Shown here piece after piece: positions 44,725 through 56,000 of a DNA stretch of 64,000 nucleotides. The position numbers and the translations under genes were made by a program. Source of the DNA: Phaeosaccion multiseriatum (lineage: Eukaryota > Ochrophyta, other classes); NCBI GenBank assembly GCA_965112735.1, contig OZ218955.1, forward strand, positions 3,534,001 through 3,598,000, read 5' to 3'. How positions within the stretch are numbered: position 1 is the first letter of the stretch; each line of letters opens with the position of its first letter. The notes beneath the pieces were generated by a model. That model did not search any database. It was not told the DNA's origin and worked only from the letters and a program-made list of their open reading frames with translations.

Positions 44725-45960
44725 ATGTGTAAAGTCATCCTTCGCGCAACTGTGGTGGCGTTGTCCAGCGTGACGCTGTGCTCCGCCTTTGTCACCCCTC
44801 CTTCCGTGCGGCTCTTGACTCCCCTCGCTCAGCCCAGAGGTTTCGCGGCGCAACATGACCGAACAACAGCAGCAACAGGTGGGATCATGAAGGCAAAGAG
44901 GAGTTGTCGCTGAGCGCTGCAATGTCTCTCGTGTCATGTTGGAAGGACTTGGAGGCAGAAGGGAGAATAGGGAAACGGAAGAGGTCAGAAGCTGCATAGG
45001 GTCAAGAGAGAGAGGTGAAGGGGAAAGGAGGGGAAGGTGGGAGGGGGGCGTCATGTTCGCAGCAGCTCGTCTCTTCAAAGCCATTGCAACTCCGAGAGGC
45101 CAATATGCTGACTCTGGGTGGGGAAGGGGGCTGAGCTGTTTTACTTACGGTGCCACCCCCTCCAAACTCTCCCTTCTTTCGCCTACTTTCATGTGACCTT
45201 TCATGTCATGCTCTTCCCCCCCCCCCCCCCGGAGCAGATATTCGGCTCTCCATGAGCGCCGCACCGCTTGAGGAGGAATTGGAACTGTTTACCTGGGCAG
45301 ACGATGCTGAGAGCTGCGGGCAGATGCAGGAGGGCGGAGTGGACCAGGAGGGGGTGGGGAGGACACTGGGCAAGGTCGCTGGTGTCACAGGGACAGCGAT
45401 GCTGCCCTTTGTGCTTGGCGTGGGCAATGCCGCAGCGAAGGGGGGAGAGTTCGGCATCTGGGAAGGAAGGACGGCGTCTTTGCTGCATCCTGTTCTGATG
45501 GTGCGTGAGGGGGGGCAAGGGGAAAGCGAGGCGCATAAATACACCACACACACACACGCCGAGATGAAGGGAACGGTGGCTCACGGGTATGCTTTGTCGT
45601 GTCGAGAGTGGGTAGCTGCACTAAGTGCTATCATCCCTGGGTTATGGTCTAACCATCTCTCCCCGCCGCTCTCTCGCCTCGGCCGAATGTGTGGCAATGC
45701 TGTGTATGGGTCCTGTCTTGTGTTGCTCGAGTAGGGCGCTATGTTCGCATCGAGCGTGTACGCAGCCAACTTGGGACTGCAGTGGCGAGAGCTGCGCACG
45801 GCAGGGGCAAGTATCTCTGCCAAGAAGGCCGAGCTGCCGGTGCTGTCATCAGGCAAGAAGGCCACCTCCCCTGTGTCCGCGGAGATCAGCAGCATCAACG
45901 CCATGATCAGAGAGAAAGAGGCGGCAGGAGAAGACGTGAGTCGTGTGTGTCGTCTCTCGA

Positions 45961-45991
<31 letters not shown>

Positions 45992-47379
45992 ATATGGCAT
46001 GGCCGCTCCTCTCCGTTCCTTCCCCGTCTCTTCCCGACTGAACCTCTTTTTGCCGCTCTTCCCCCATCTCCGGCGGTCCGTCAGTCCGCCCTAGCATCAC
46101 CTCTGTCCGCCCACTCCATCCCTGTCCTCTACCTCCTCCCCTGCATTTTGCCATACCCCCTCTGTCCTCTATCTCCTGGCAGGTGAGCGGCTTGAAGAAC
46201 GACTTGACCACGCTGGCAGCCGCCAAAGAGGTTGACACCGAGATTGAGGCGATGCAGCAGAGGAGAAAGGACCTCACTGCCATCGGCCCCAGGGACAGGC
46301 ACCACACCATGGGTAGCCTCATTCTCGGTCTAGGAACGTTCACGGCCATTGAGGTGCGGGCGGGAAACCGGAAGGAGCGAGCGAGAGAGGGAGGGAGGGA
46401 GGGAGGGAGCGAGGGAGCGAGGCTGAGAAAAAGAGAGCGAGTGGGGGTGGGAGGGAGAGGGAGAGAGAGAAAGAGGGGGAGAGAGTGGGGAGCTGTAGGG
46501 CCCCCGTGGGGGAGGCGAAGCAACGGTGGTCGTGGTGTTTTGGTGCTGAGGGTTTGGTTTCGTCACTTTCTCACCATCTCCGCCCCCCCATGGTGCTGCG
46601 TGTGCCCCCCCCTTTCGCTCGTGCCTCTCTTGGCTCTTCCTTCCCCCTTTCCCTCACCCCTCTCTTTGCTGTTCCTTTCCCCTTTCGCTCTTGCTCTTTC
46701 TCCCCCCTTCGCTCTGCCCTCTCTTGCTCTCCACTCTGCAGGGCCCCGTAAACACGTTCCTGAGAGCTAAGAAGCTCTTCCCCGGGCCTCACCTGTACGC
46801 CGGCGCTGGAATCGTCGTGGGATGGGCGGTCGCTGCGTCGCTAGTGCCGTTGATGCAGAAGGGCAACGAGGCTGCCCGCATTGCGCATATTGCCATCAAC
46901 TTCGGTAAGTCATTCAGTCAGTCTGTCAGTCTGTCAGTCAGTGCGGTTGTGATGAGAGATGCCTTCTTAGTCCTTCCGTACCAGAGCAAGAGCATTGAGC
47001 ATGTACGAACGCGCCAAGTTGCTCCATTTGCTGTATAATCAAGGGTGGTGATGGACACTAGAGGGATGCGCGGAGAGGCAGCTGAGAGGGGAGAGCTGGA
47101 GAGTGACACCAGCGGTGCAGGTGCCGCTGCATCCCTTGACGGAAGCCGCGTGCGACTCACTCACTCACTTGAGCATTGCTCTCCCTCGGGACAACCCGTG
47201 CCCGCCCTGTCCTCCGCCTCATCCCCTCTGCACCCGCTCTGACCTGTCCCTGACTTCTCCTCCCCGCCCTCTCCTCTCTCTCGCACACCGCCGCAGGCAT
47301 CATCGGTCTGTTCTTGTGGCAGATCAACACCGGCCTGGGTATCACCGCCAAGGTCATCGAGTTCACACATTGGCCCTAG
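44725..47379 (+). CDS. Plastid DUF4079 integral membrane protein
   Basis: Six exons (44725-44878, 45238-45500, 45735-45935, 46183-46353, 46742-46904, 47297-47379) join in phase to 344 residues. The leader MCKVILRATVVALSSVTLCSAFVTPP is a signal peptide followed by a textbook AFVTP stramenopile plastid motif. The C-terminal half carries the DUF4079 pattern: DRHHTMGSLILGLGTFTAIE, then GPVNTFLRAKKLFPGPHLYAG, WAVAASLVPLMQKGNEAARIAH, and GIIGLFLWQINTGLGITAKV. In cyanobacteria and plastids this family has about four membrane helices and conserved His residues; its function is undescribed. The His in HTMGS, PHLYAG and RIAHIA could bind haem, but that is speculation. Confidence 0.85.
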
Positions 47380-47853
47380 TTTGCCAGTGAACCGACTTGT
47401 GAACCGAGTCTACCACTTGCTGATGATCAGCAAGGGGAAGGTGTATTCATACCACAGTGTTGGTTAGAAACCGCAACCCGATCGCGTTGGCCTCTTCTCT
47501 CCCCAAACCTCTTGTCGAGAAGTGGATACGTTATACGTTTGTAGGGGAGTTCCTGGAAAAAAAAGGAGGAGGCAGGGAAAAAATTTCCCGTAGAAATTCA
47601 CAAATGGCGCCCCGCCCCGATCACTTGTTGAATGTTGAATTTTTCAATCTTTCAATCTTTCCCATGAGGAGGCGGATCGCCTTTCTTGCATCCCAGGGGA
47701 CTATACAATCGGCACAGAAGAGATAAGAGATAGGGAGGGAACAAGCAGGTGGGACCTTGCAAGAGATTGACAACGTTCTGAGACAGGCACAGAGGTTAGT
47801 CGAGGAGACCTCACGGAGAGAGGACCAAGCACCTTAAGGGGGGAAATTGCGTG
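47380..47853. other. Spacer
   Basis: This lies between the DUF4079 and secreted-protein genes and includes A-runs near 47558 and 47577. No gene is seen. Confidence 0.6.
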
Positions 47854-48696
47854 ATGAGGAACCTGCTGTCCCTCTTGGCGGTGCTGCCCTTCGTGGCGTG
47901 CCAGGACGATGGGGAGTGCCTGGTTGGAGATGTTATTTACTCGAACGGCGATTCGATTGGCTACATTGGGCTGGAGTGCCTGAACGGCACCCATTTCGAT
48001 GGGCTAGTGGCTTCCTGCGAGAACGGGAGCGTCGTGGACGAGGACACTGTTTTGTCGTGCGCAGCCAACTGCGTCCAGTGCCGTGAGAGGGGGTGGGGAG
48101 CAGCCCTCTGCTTGAGCAGCCCCGAGGTGCCATCCTATTGCTCGCCCCCCACCTCTTCTCCTACCTCTCCTCCTGTCGCGACCTCTCCACCTGTGACTGT
48201 CCCCACGGAGGTTGACTGTACCGCGCTGGGGTGGGCAGGCAGCTGCGGCGCTTACGCCGACATTGAGTCGTGCAACTGCTGGACCTCGTCTTCCTTCGCT
48301 TGCTCCTGGTCTGGCGACAGCTGCGGCACTGGCGGTGGTGGTGGCGGCCCAACCCCCACTCCTCCCCCTGTCACTCCCCCCACGGTGGACTGTGCCGCGC
48401 TCGGGTGGGCAGGCAGCTGTGAGGCCTTCACCGACGCTGATTCGTGCAATTGCTGGACTCCGTCTTCCTTCGCTTGCTCCTGGTCTGGCGACAGCTGCAG
48501 CACTGGCGGTGGTGGCAGCAGCCCGACCACCGCTCCTCCCGCTGTGACTCCGGTGGACTGCACGCAGTTGGGCTGGGGCGGCGCGTGCGACGGCTACACC
48601 TCCGAGGTTGAGTGTGAGTGCTGGGCCTCGTCCTCCTTTGCGTGCTCATGGTCCGGTGGCAGCTGCGGCAGTGGCGGTGGGAACCTCCGAGGGTAA
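47854..48696 (+). CDS. Secreted protein with three Cys/Trp-rich modules
   Basis: This is a single exon of 280 residues. The signal peptide MRNLLSLLAVLPFVAC is followed by an N-terminal Cys-rich region of about 75 residues (CLVGDVIY...CLNGTH...CENGS...C). Then three modules of about 37 residues follow, joined by Pro/Thr/Gly/Ser linkers. Each module has the same six cysteines: DC-x4-GW-x-G-x-C, then C-x-CW, then SSFACSWSG-x-SC. The Trp/Gly pattern and linker style recall small carbohydrate-binding modules such as CBM1, and an algal cell-wall role is plausible, but no family is recognised. The GTG codon before the ATG is not used as a start. The module repeats are also recognisable at DNA level, so they arose by internal duplication. 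Confidence 0.82.
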   Translation: MRNLLSLLAVLPFVACQDDGECLVGDVIYSNGDSIGYIGLECLNGTHFDGLVASCENGSVVDEDTVLSCAANCVQCRERGWGAALCLSSPEVPSYCSPPTSSPTSPPVATSPPVTVPTEVDCTALGWAGSCGAYADIESCNCWTSSSFACSWSGDSCGTGGGGGGPTPTPPPVTPPTVDCAALGWAGSCEAFTDADSCNCWTPSSFACSWSGDSCSTGGGGSSPTTAPPAVTPVDCTQLGWGGACDGYTSEVECECWASSSFACSWSGGSCGSGGGNLRG

Positions 48697-49997
48697 GGGT
48701 GAGCTTGAGGCGAGTGGTGCAACACTAATGGGGGAGAAACAGTGTGCGAGAGCGAGAGAAAAGGAGCGCTGGGCTATACAAAGAAAGGTCGGCAAAACAG
48801 CTCTTGTTGCTTTGAGTGAGCATGAGATGTATGGCCTAGCATGGGACAGATCGAGAGTGACGTTGGGCACCTTTGTCTGTGCTGTGGTCACGGTGACTAC
48901 TTCTGGCGAAGACCGTGAGGGTACAGCTTTTGGTGCGAGGACGGGGACGGGTTCTGTTGGTGCACATGACTGCTGTGGAGGAGGAGGGACGATTGAAGGG
49001 CTCTGCTTGAGAGGTTGCGGTTGAGGAGGGGGGTTTGAGGCTGTTTTCGATGCCTGTCGTGCATGGGTGGGCAGCGGCGAGGAGCTGCTGCTGACGGTAG
49101 ATAGATAGATAGATAGACAGATAGATAGATAGAGAGGGAAAGAAAGAGAGGCTAAATGGGCAGCACGAGTAGTATGAGCTGCGGAGAAGATCGCGACGAG
49201 CGATGAAACTCGATCCGGGCAATGGAAAGTTCCGCAGAAGGGCACAGCGAGATATAAAAGCGAAACTGGACACTGCGCCCTGTAAATACTCACTCATACA
49301 CAATAATGTTATTGAGAAAATGATAATGAAGTACTTCTATACAAGAAAGGAGGGAGTTGAAAAGCCTACTCACCCAGGCCAGCCTTCAAAGCGGCCAAGG
49401 TTCTCTTCTTCGTCCCCCTCCACTCTCTTCCTCCCCCAATACGCCCCCCCACGCGCAGCCTCAGCCTTTTGCCTTCCCTCCTTGCCGCGCCACCTCACCC
49501 GTTTGTCTCGCTACTCGCTACTGAGGGACCCCACTTGGTTTTTCGAGCCTTTTCTACTCGTTGCAAACCCCTTAGTACGAGGTCTTCCTCCCCCTTAAGC
49601 CGGACGCACTCCCGACACCCCCCCTATGCCGGACGCACTCCCCAACGCGCGGGCTTCTGCGGGCGCCTGAGCTACTCCCCCTCCGGCGCCGTGACTTGAG
49701 CAAGAGCGTTGGCCGCGCTTCGCGACCACTCTCTCACTCTCTGTGATCAAAGCCCTAGGGAGATACCGCTCCCCCATCGACACGCTGCAGCGCTGACGTC
49801 ATGAAGCGATTGCCGTGCAACACGGTGGAGTAGAATTGGCTCTGTGATGAGAGAGCACACGGGTGGGAGGATGGGCAGGACAGCATCAGGAGTACCTCTC
49901 AGCGGCTGAACATCCATCCCCCTGCCCCATTCCAAAGTCCCTTCAGAAACGAACCTGATGCCGCTTCGGCTGCAGATGACTTGCTCGCGCCTCCTCC
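48697..49997. other. Spacer of 1.3 kb
   Basis: This lies between the secreted-protein gene and the 3' end of ankyrin-BTB gene E. It contains a (GATA)n run at 49098-49132 and a repeated GCCGGACGCACTCCC motif near 49600-49640. Open frames present lack features of real genes. Confidence 0.55.
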
Positions 49998-52016
49998 TCA
50001 CCCATCATCTCCCATTCCTCCGTCCTCATCGCCATCCCGCGTGCCCCCCATCTCGAAACCGTACTCAATGGCGACGTTCTCCACTTCCTTTCTCATCTCT
50101 CCTAGACAGAAGAACTCCGCTGCCTGCAGAGCCGCTTCAGCCAGTCCCACATCGAAGAGCCTGAGTCTCTTTCCTCCGCCGCCCTCTCCACCTTCGGCAC
50201 TGCTGTCAGCCTGGGTGGTGCCATCGCTCCTCCTCCCGCTTCCGCTCACTCGTCTCTCGCGTGTGAGGAAGTCCTCAACGCTGCCCGTGGTGATGAAGGC
50301 CACCACCGCCCCGAATCCCTCCTTCGTAAAGTCGCTTCCGTCGTGCCTCAGCTCGATCTCTCTGCCGCCAAAGCCGCCCGCTGTGCGCACGCCGCCGCCC
50401 ACGTCGTTCCCTTGGAAACCGGCGCTCTCGGGATCCAGCAAGCGTAGTAGACTGCCCATGGCAATGTTGGTTTGAACCCCTCCCGCGCCGGTCATCTGCC
50501 GAGTACTTACTTCCGCGCCCTCTTCTCCTGTGTCTGCGCTCAAGGCTTGCGGTATGAGCTTCTCCGTCAGGGAAAGGCTGAGAATATACTCAGTAGCGTG
50601 CTCGTCGTCCTCTGCTTCCTGCTGCTCCTCGTTGATGAGCTTCACCTTGACCACACGGCCGCTGAAGGCAACATCAGAAAGGTCGGGGCTAGAGATGTGA
50701 CGCGCCACCATGCCCAATCTGCCAATCGCCTTGGCCGCCTTCTCGTTGGCCTTGACATACGCCTCAGCGATGAAGTCCGCCCAGCCTGTCGCCATTGCGG
50801 TAGACAGAAACTTCTCATCGAGAGGAGCTCCCAGCCTCAGCAGCAGCTTCGCCACTTGCTGGCGCTGTGTCTTGGAGCTGGCGCGCACTTCGAACATGCG
50901 CATCAAATTACGGTCGCACACGGCACATGCCTTCAGAGGACTGCATCCGTCCTTTGTCAGGGCGCAAATGTCCGCGCCAGTCTCGATGAGGAGGTAGGCA
51001 AGCTTGATGTTTCCGACGGCCGCCGCAATATGGAGGGCGGTGATGTCGTTGCGACCCTCTTTGACGGTTACAGACGCCCCAGCGTCAATCAACGCCTCAG
51101 CAGTGTCCGCGTTGGCCTTGCGAACGGCGTCGAAGAGAGGAGACTCCCCACGCACGTCCACCTGGTCAACATCCGCACCGTGGCGCAGGAGAGCTTGGAC
51201 GCTTTTCGGGCCTCCTTGGCCTCCTGACGCGGTATTCTGAGATCCAGCCACCAGGTGGAGGGGGCTGCTGAATGCTGGTGAAGACCTAGTGTCCACCGCA
51301 AGCCCCTGTTCAGCCAGCACGTTGATACACTCGTAGAGCCCGTTCTGTGCTGCGAGGTGCATGAGCGTGTGTCCATGCCCGTCGACCACGTCCAAGTCTG
51401 CACCGCCTTTGAGGAGCGTCAACAGCACCGCCGCTCTCTCTGCCGTGCCCCCCCCTGTGTTTGTGCAGCAGATCTGTGCGGGGGTGCGCCGCATTTTCAT
51501 TCCCTGCTCGTTTGCGTCCGCTCCCGCATCAAGCAGGATCTGAGTCGTCTCTACACTTCCAGGGGCACACACTCTCGCCGCCTCATGCAGAGCAAAGCTG
51601 TGGGATATGTCGGCCCCCGACTCAGTCAAGAACCTAACGATGACAGGGTGGCCTCCCTCGGCTGCGTAAGACAACGTGCTCCAATCGAGCGCGCAACTTA
51701 TGTTGACATCCGCTCCTGCCCGCACTAAAGCTCGCACCAGCCCCACCATCCGCCTCCGCGCAGCTATCTGCAGCGCAGTAGTTCCACGGATGTACCCATG
51801 TATGAGTTGATGAGTACCTTTTTCCAGCCTCCTGAGATTCAGGTTGAATCCCTCGCTTTTGATGGCTTGCACGTGCGCGAGCATCTCCTCCTCCCCCACC
51901 CCCTCCAGCTCTGTCATGTTTGCAAGGACATGAAAAGGGCCGTATCCGGAGATCTTTAGCGATGTGACGTCCACAGCAGAGAGAATGGCCTTCCAGGGGA
52001 TGGAGGTTGGTGTCAT
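49998..52016 (-). CDS. Ankyrin-repeat protein with BTB-like domain (copy E, divergent)
   Basis: This is one open frame of 672 residues from MTPTSIPWKAILSAVDVTSL. The same frame continues open upstream without an ATG to at least 52067, so a short 5' exon is possible. It has about nine ankyrin repeats, including TTALQIAARRRMVGLVRALV, LMHLAAQNGLYECINVLAEQ and ITALHIAAAVGNIKLAYLLI. The C-terminal family module is intact: GRVVKVKLINEEQQ, YILSLSLTEKLI, IELRHDGSDFTKEGFGAVVA and EAALQAAEFFCLGEMRKEVE. Sequence divergence from B, C and D is large, so E is an older paralogue, roughly as distant as A. It is probably a scaffold or adaptor; partners are unknown. Confidence 0.82.
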   Translation of the reverse strand: MTPTSIPWKAILSAVDVTSLKISGYGPFHVLANMTELEGVGEEEMLAHVQAIKSEGFNLNLRRLEKGTHQLIHGYIRGTTALQIAARRRMVGLVRALVRAGADVNISCALDWSTLSYAAEGGHPVIVRFLTESGADISHSFALHEAARVCAPGSVETTQILLDAGADANEQGMKMRRTPAQICCTNTGGGTAERAAVLLTLLKGGADLDVVDGHGHTLMHLAAQNGLYECINVLAEQGLAVDTRSSPAFSSPLHLVAGSQNTASGGQGGPKSVQALLRHGADVDQVDVRGESPLFDAVRKANADTAEALIDAGASVTVKEGRNDITALHIAAAVGNIKLAYLLIETGADICALTKDGCSPLKACAVCDRNLMRMFEVRASSKTQRQQVAKLLLRLGAPLDEKFLSTAMATGWADFIAEAYVKANEKAAKAIGRLGMVARHISSPDLSDVAFSGRVVKVKLINEEQQEAEDDEHATEYILSLSLTEKLIPQALSADTGEEGAEVSTRQMTGAGGVQTNIAMGSLLRLLDPESAGFQGNDVGGGVRTAGGFGGREIELRHDGSDFTKEGFGAVVAFITTGSVEDFLTRERRVSGSGRRSDGTTQADSSAEGGEGGGGKRLRLFDVGLAEAALQAAEFFCLGEMRKEVENVAIEYGFEMGGTRDGDEDGGMGDDG

Positions 52017-53015
52017 TCTCCTCGCTGTCGCTGGGTGGATCCAAGCGTCCTTCGAAAAAGGGCTCAATCCCCAGGGTTTTCTTCTTCACTCCACCCACCG
52101 TGCTCTACCCACTGCGCGCTCCTTATTGCCACCTGTGTGCTGCTGATCTCTACGTGTAAGGCCGAGGGAGAGAGAGAGGGACAGAGAATGGAGCTCATCT
52201 TCAGAGAATGGAGCCCATTTCAATGTGGCTGTGTCGACAGAGGTTCCCTTCACGCCCCCCACTGTGTGCTCTTCTCACGTTGCAAAGCGGACGTCACGAG
52301 AGGGCGCGGACGAAGTTACTGTACCGCGCCGTACCCCGACTGGCTTCAGGCCGTCAGCCACACCTTATGCAGCAGCACCCGCGACGGGAAAGGGTTCGTC
52401 ATGACCCGCACAGCCCCCAGAGAGGGGCACAAAGGCGAGACAGGGAAAGCGAGAAGGGCGTTGCTTGCCACGGTCATGGCGGGGCCTACTTGTGCTCTAT
52501 GCAGGGGCTGTGGAAAGAATGCACAGCTAGGATGACTCTGCATCTCTCGTGGGCTCACGCCGCCGGCAAGCCGCGCTGCCGAGTTGAAAGGTGCGATTCG
52601 TTTGCACAGGGCAGCAAGCTCAGCTACATGTGCCTTAGGCATGCATACATCAGCAGGGAGGCTGAGGAGAGAGGCACCGCCCAGGATGGCCTTCGCTGCG
52701 GTGGCAGCCGCAAAAAGTGAGGAGGAGAGATGAACAAGCCGCGCACGGCCTCTCGTCCTGCTCGAGGTCAGGAATCGCAGGTAGAGGAGCAGGCCAGCAG
52801 CCGCCATCGAGGAGCGAGCAAGAGGAAGGCCCTCCGTGTGGGGGGATGGGGTCCAGCTACCGAAGCGATTCCGCAGGAGCCGGTTCTAAGTAGGAAAGAG
52901 AAAGCTTATGCAGGTCTACGTGATCAGCGCTCTCATATACAATTAATTGATGAACCACTTTATAGTATCATTCTTAGCTTCCTACAGGCGCCGCTCCGCG
53001 CCATGGTAAGGAGCA
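52017..53015. other. Spacer of 1 kb
   Basis: This lies upstream of gene E and downstream of the cyclase gene. No coding frame with recognisable features was found. A short AT-rich patch lies at 52930-52980. Confidence 0.55.
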
Positions 53016-56000
53016 CTATTTACTTGTGAGTTCTCGGTAGCCGTCCCACCCGGGCGGGCTGACAAAGTTCCGATTGCTCATATAGGACAGGAGCACCTTG
53101 GACGGGCCGTCCCCGCTCTTGAGGCCGGCCTTGCACATGAGCAGGTTGGCAAGCTCCAATGCCTGTTTGGCGGCGTTCCAATCACCCGAGATGTAGTGCT
53201 TGACGCCCTCCTTGTGGGCGCGCTCAAAGTCCAGCGAGGTGAGGCTGCGCATCTGAACCAGCTGCTCGTCCTCGGCCCACACCTGCGCCGAGTAGGCATC
53301 CGCCTCTCTGCCCCACATGTCCTCCAGATCGGCGTCGCCAGTGTCCGTGCCCGCGGGCTGCAGGAGGCTGACCGCGGTGTCGTACGTGTACACAGGGATG
53401 GGCATATCGCTGCCCTTGACGGTTACAACGTCTAACTGCCGACACTTGCCCTGCCCCTCGAGCGAGAGCAGTTGGAAGAAGTCGTCCGTCATGAGCAGCG
53501 GCACCCCGTACTGCCTCGACGCCGTCTCCATACGCGCAGCCATGTTGACGTGTGGAGAGAGGTACGTGGCGTCGATCTTCTCCATTGACCCTACCGCGCC
53601 TTCGATGGCCCAGCCCGTGTGGAGCCCGAACCCCATGCTGACCTTAAAGGCCGCAGGGGCAGGGGCTACATTGCTGCCATCCTTGGTGCTGCGGATGCCT
53701 GTTCCCTTGCCGCTACTGTCACTGCCGGTACTGCTGCTGTTGTTGTTGTTGTTGTTGTTGGCATTGGTCGTGCTGGCTGCGGGAGGAGGCGCGAGGCGGC
53801 TGTGTCGGCTGTAGCGAAGGATGACGGGATCGGTGTTGATGGTATAAATAATCTTGAGAAAGGCGATGAGCGCCTTGTCCGCCAGAACCTCCACCCCGGG
53901 GATGCGGCGCAAATTCACACTGCGCTTCCTGTCCTTGGGGTTGGGAGCCCCATTTCCCGTCTGCGTGCTGGTTCCTCCCTGAGACCCGCCAGCCCCCCCC
54001 CCCCCTGGAACTGCGCCTGCCAGCAGGGAGGCACTTGACGCCTTGGTGGGGTGGTGGTGGATGCTCATCTCGCTCCTCTTGGGAGAGTGATGCACGCCGT
54101 GCGAGGGAGATATGCTGACGAGGGCGGCAGGTGCAAAGGACATGGCACGCAAACAAGTGCAGAGAGCAGAGAGGGAAGGGAAGGGGGCAGAGCAGAGGGG
54201 TGGGTATGTGTATATGTGGATGCGTGTTGGCGGGGGGCGTGGTGGGTGCGGCTCAGCCTGCTGCTTCGACAAGGCAACCAACGACTGAATTGTCGAACAG
54301 GGAAGTGCGAATGCAGTACGGTGGCTTGGCTGGGGCACTCACGCGTGGCTGTGGCTGCGCGAGGATCTGGAGCTGCTTCCTCCAGGAGAGGAAGGGGCAC
54401 GAGCCCCTCCTTGGCTCTGATTGCGCGGCATGGTGGGGTGACGCGCCATGGACCGACGGGCGTCGATACGTGACAGCTCCGTCACCATCAGGACCTTGAG
54501 GGACCAGACAGGAGGAGGGGGGGGAGGGAAGGTGGGGGAGGAAGGGTAAGAAGAAGAAGAAGAAGAAGAAGGGGAGGAGGATGGGGAGGGGGAGGGGGAG
54601 GAGGAGGAGGAGGAGGAGGAGGAGGAGGAGGAGGAGGAGGAGGAGGAGGAGGAGGAGGAGGAGGAGGAGGAGGAGGAGGAGGAGGAGGAGGAGGAGGAGG
54701 AGGAGGAGGAGGAGGAGGAGGAGGAGGAGGAGGAGGAGGAGGAGGAGGAGGAGGAGGAGGAGGAGGAGGAGGAGGAGGAGGAGGAGGAGGAGGAGGAGGA
54801 GGAGGAGGAGGAGGAGGAGGAGGAGGAGGAGGAGGAGGAGGAGGAGGAGGAGGAGGAGGAGGAGGAGGAGGAGGAGGAGGAGGAGGAGGAGGAGGAGGAG
54901 GAGGAGCAGGAGCAGCAGCAGAAGCAGAGGGAAGAAGAGAGAACAGGTGTAGACAAAGCAGGGGGGGGGACATGGCAGGTATGCAGAGTGAAGCTTTAGC
55001 CCAATGACAGCATCTGCTATGGGCCGCTCAGGTGTGTAGAGAAAGAAGCAAATGAGTGAGTACTTTGAACCCTTGTCCCCTACCATGTTTTTCACCCCTG
55101 TCCAGGCGAGGCAAGGGACGCACGCACGCACCTTCTCCGCATCTCCAATCCTCCACACAATGAGGAAGCAATTACCGAGGTTCTTGTTACACTGCCCCGA
55201 CCACGCGGAGGTTGAGCCGTGCACAATGGCGGCCACGCTGTTGACAAATGTCATGACCTCGCCGTGCAGGCACTCGGTAATGTGCTCGAACTGGTGAATG
55301 TCGCAGAAGCCAAATATGGCATAGACCCGCTTGCCTGGCACCATGGCCTCCAGCACGGAGGAGGAGCTGTCGTCGATACGAAGATTCTTTGAGATGATCT
55401 CCGCCCCCGCCACGCCGAAGCCCACCCGCAGTAGGCCTGTGATTTTTGTAATGGTTGTCTCCAGCAGCTTCATCTCGTACTCTCCCGTGCGGTTCGTTTC
55501 GTCCTGTTGTTATCGTTAGTGGTACGGTACGGGTGGTGTTGTTCCATGGGTTGGTTCGAAGTTCGGAAAGGGTTCCGTGTGCGATCCCGAGGGAAGGGTG
55601 GGTTTGGTGAGGTGAGTGAGAGAACGAATTCAGTAGCAGGGGATGATTTGAGAAGGAGTCAGAGGTGGCACCATGCTGTCGACGAGGCGGACGCCAGCAC
55701 CAGCAGCCTCAGCCGCAGTCATACCGGCACTGAGCCATGAAGTTGGGTGGTCATGGATGGTCATGGATGGTCTATGTCCTCTCTCTTTCTCTCCCTCCCT
55801 CCACCCCCCCCCCTCTCTTTCATACAGTTACTGACCGTGAAGTTGTGTATGTCCATATCCTCCTGCAAAGGGTCCACCGCCATGTACTCAATGATCTCCA
55901 TCATCCGCTCGATGGGGGCGAGCACCAGCTTTCTTGCATCCGAATTGAAGACCATGATGCCCATTGCCAGCATGAAGGTGATGAAGAGGGTGAGTAGCAG

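Noticed and set aside
48646-49303. Minus-strand frames of 150-215 codons downstream of the secreted protein gene
   Set aside because: They are low-complexity Ser/Thr/Ile translations of the GATA repeat and flanks, with no support.
54488-55473. Poly-Leu/Pro/Ser/Arg frames of 120-400 codons
   Set aside because: They are produced by the (GAG)n array. The flanking exons splice across it in phase.
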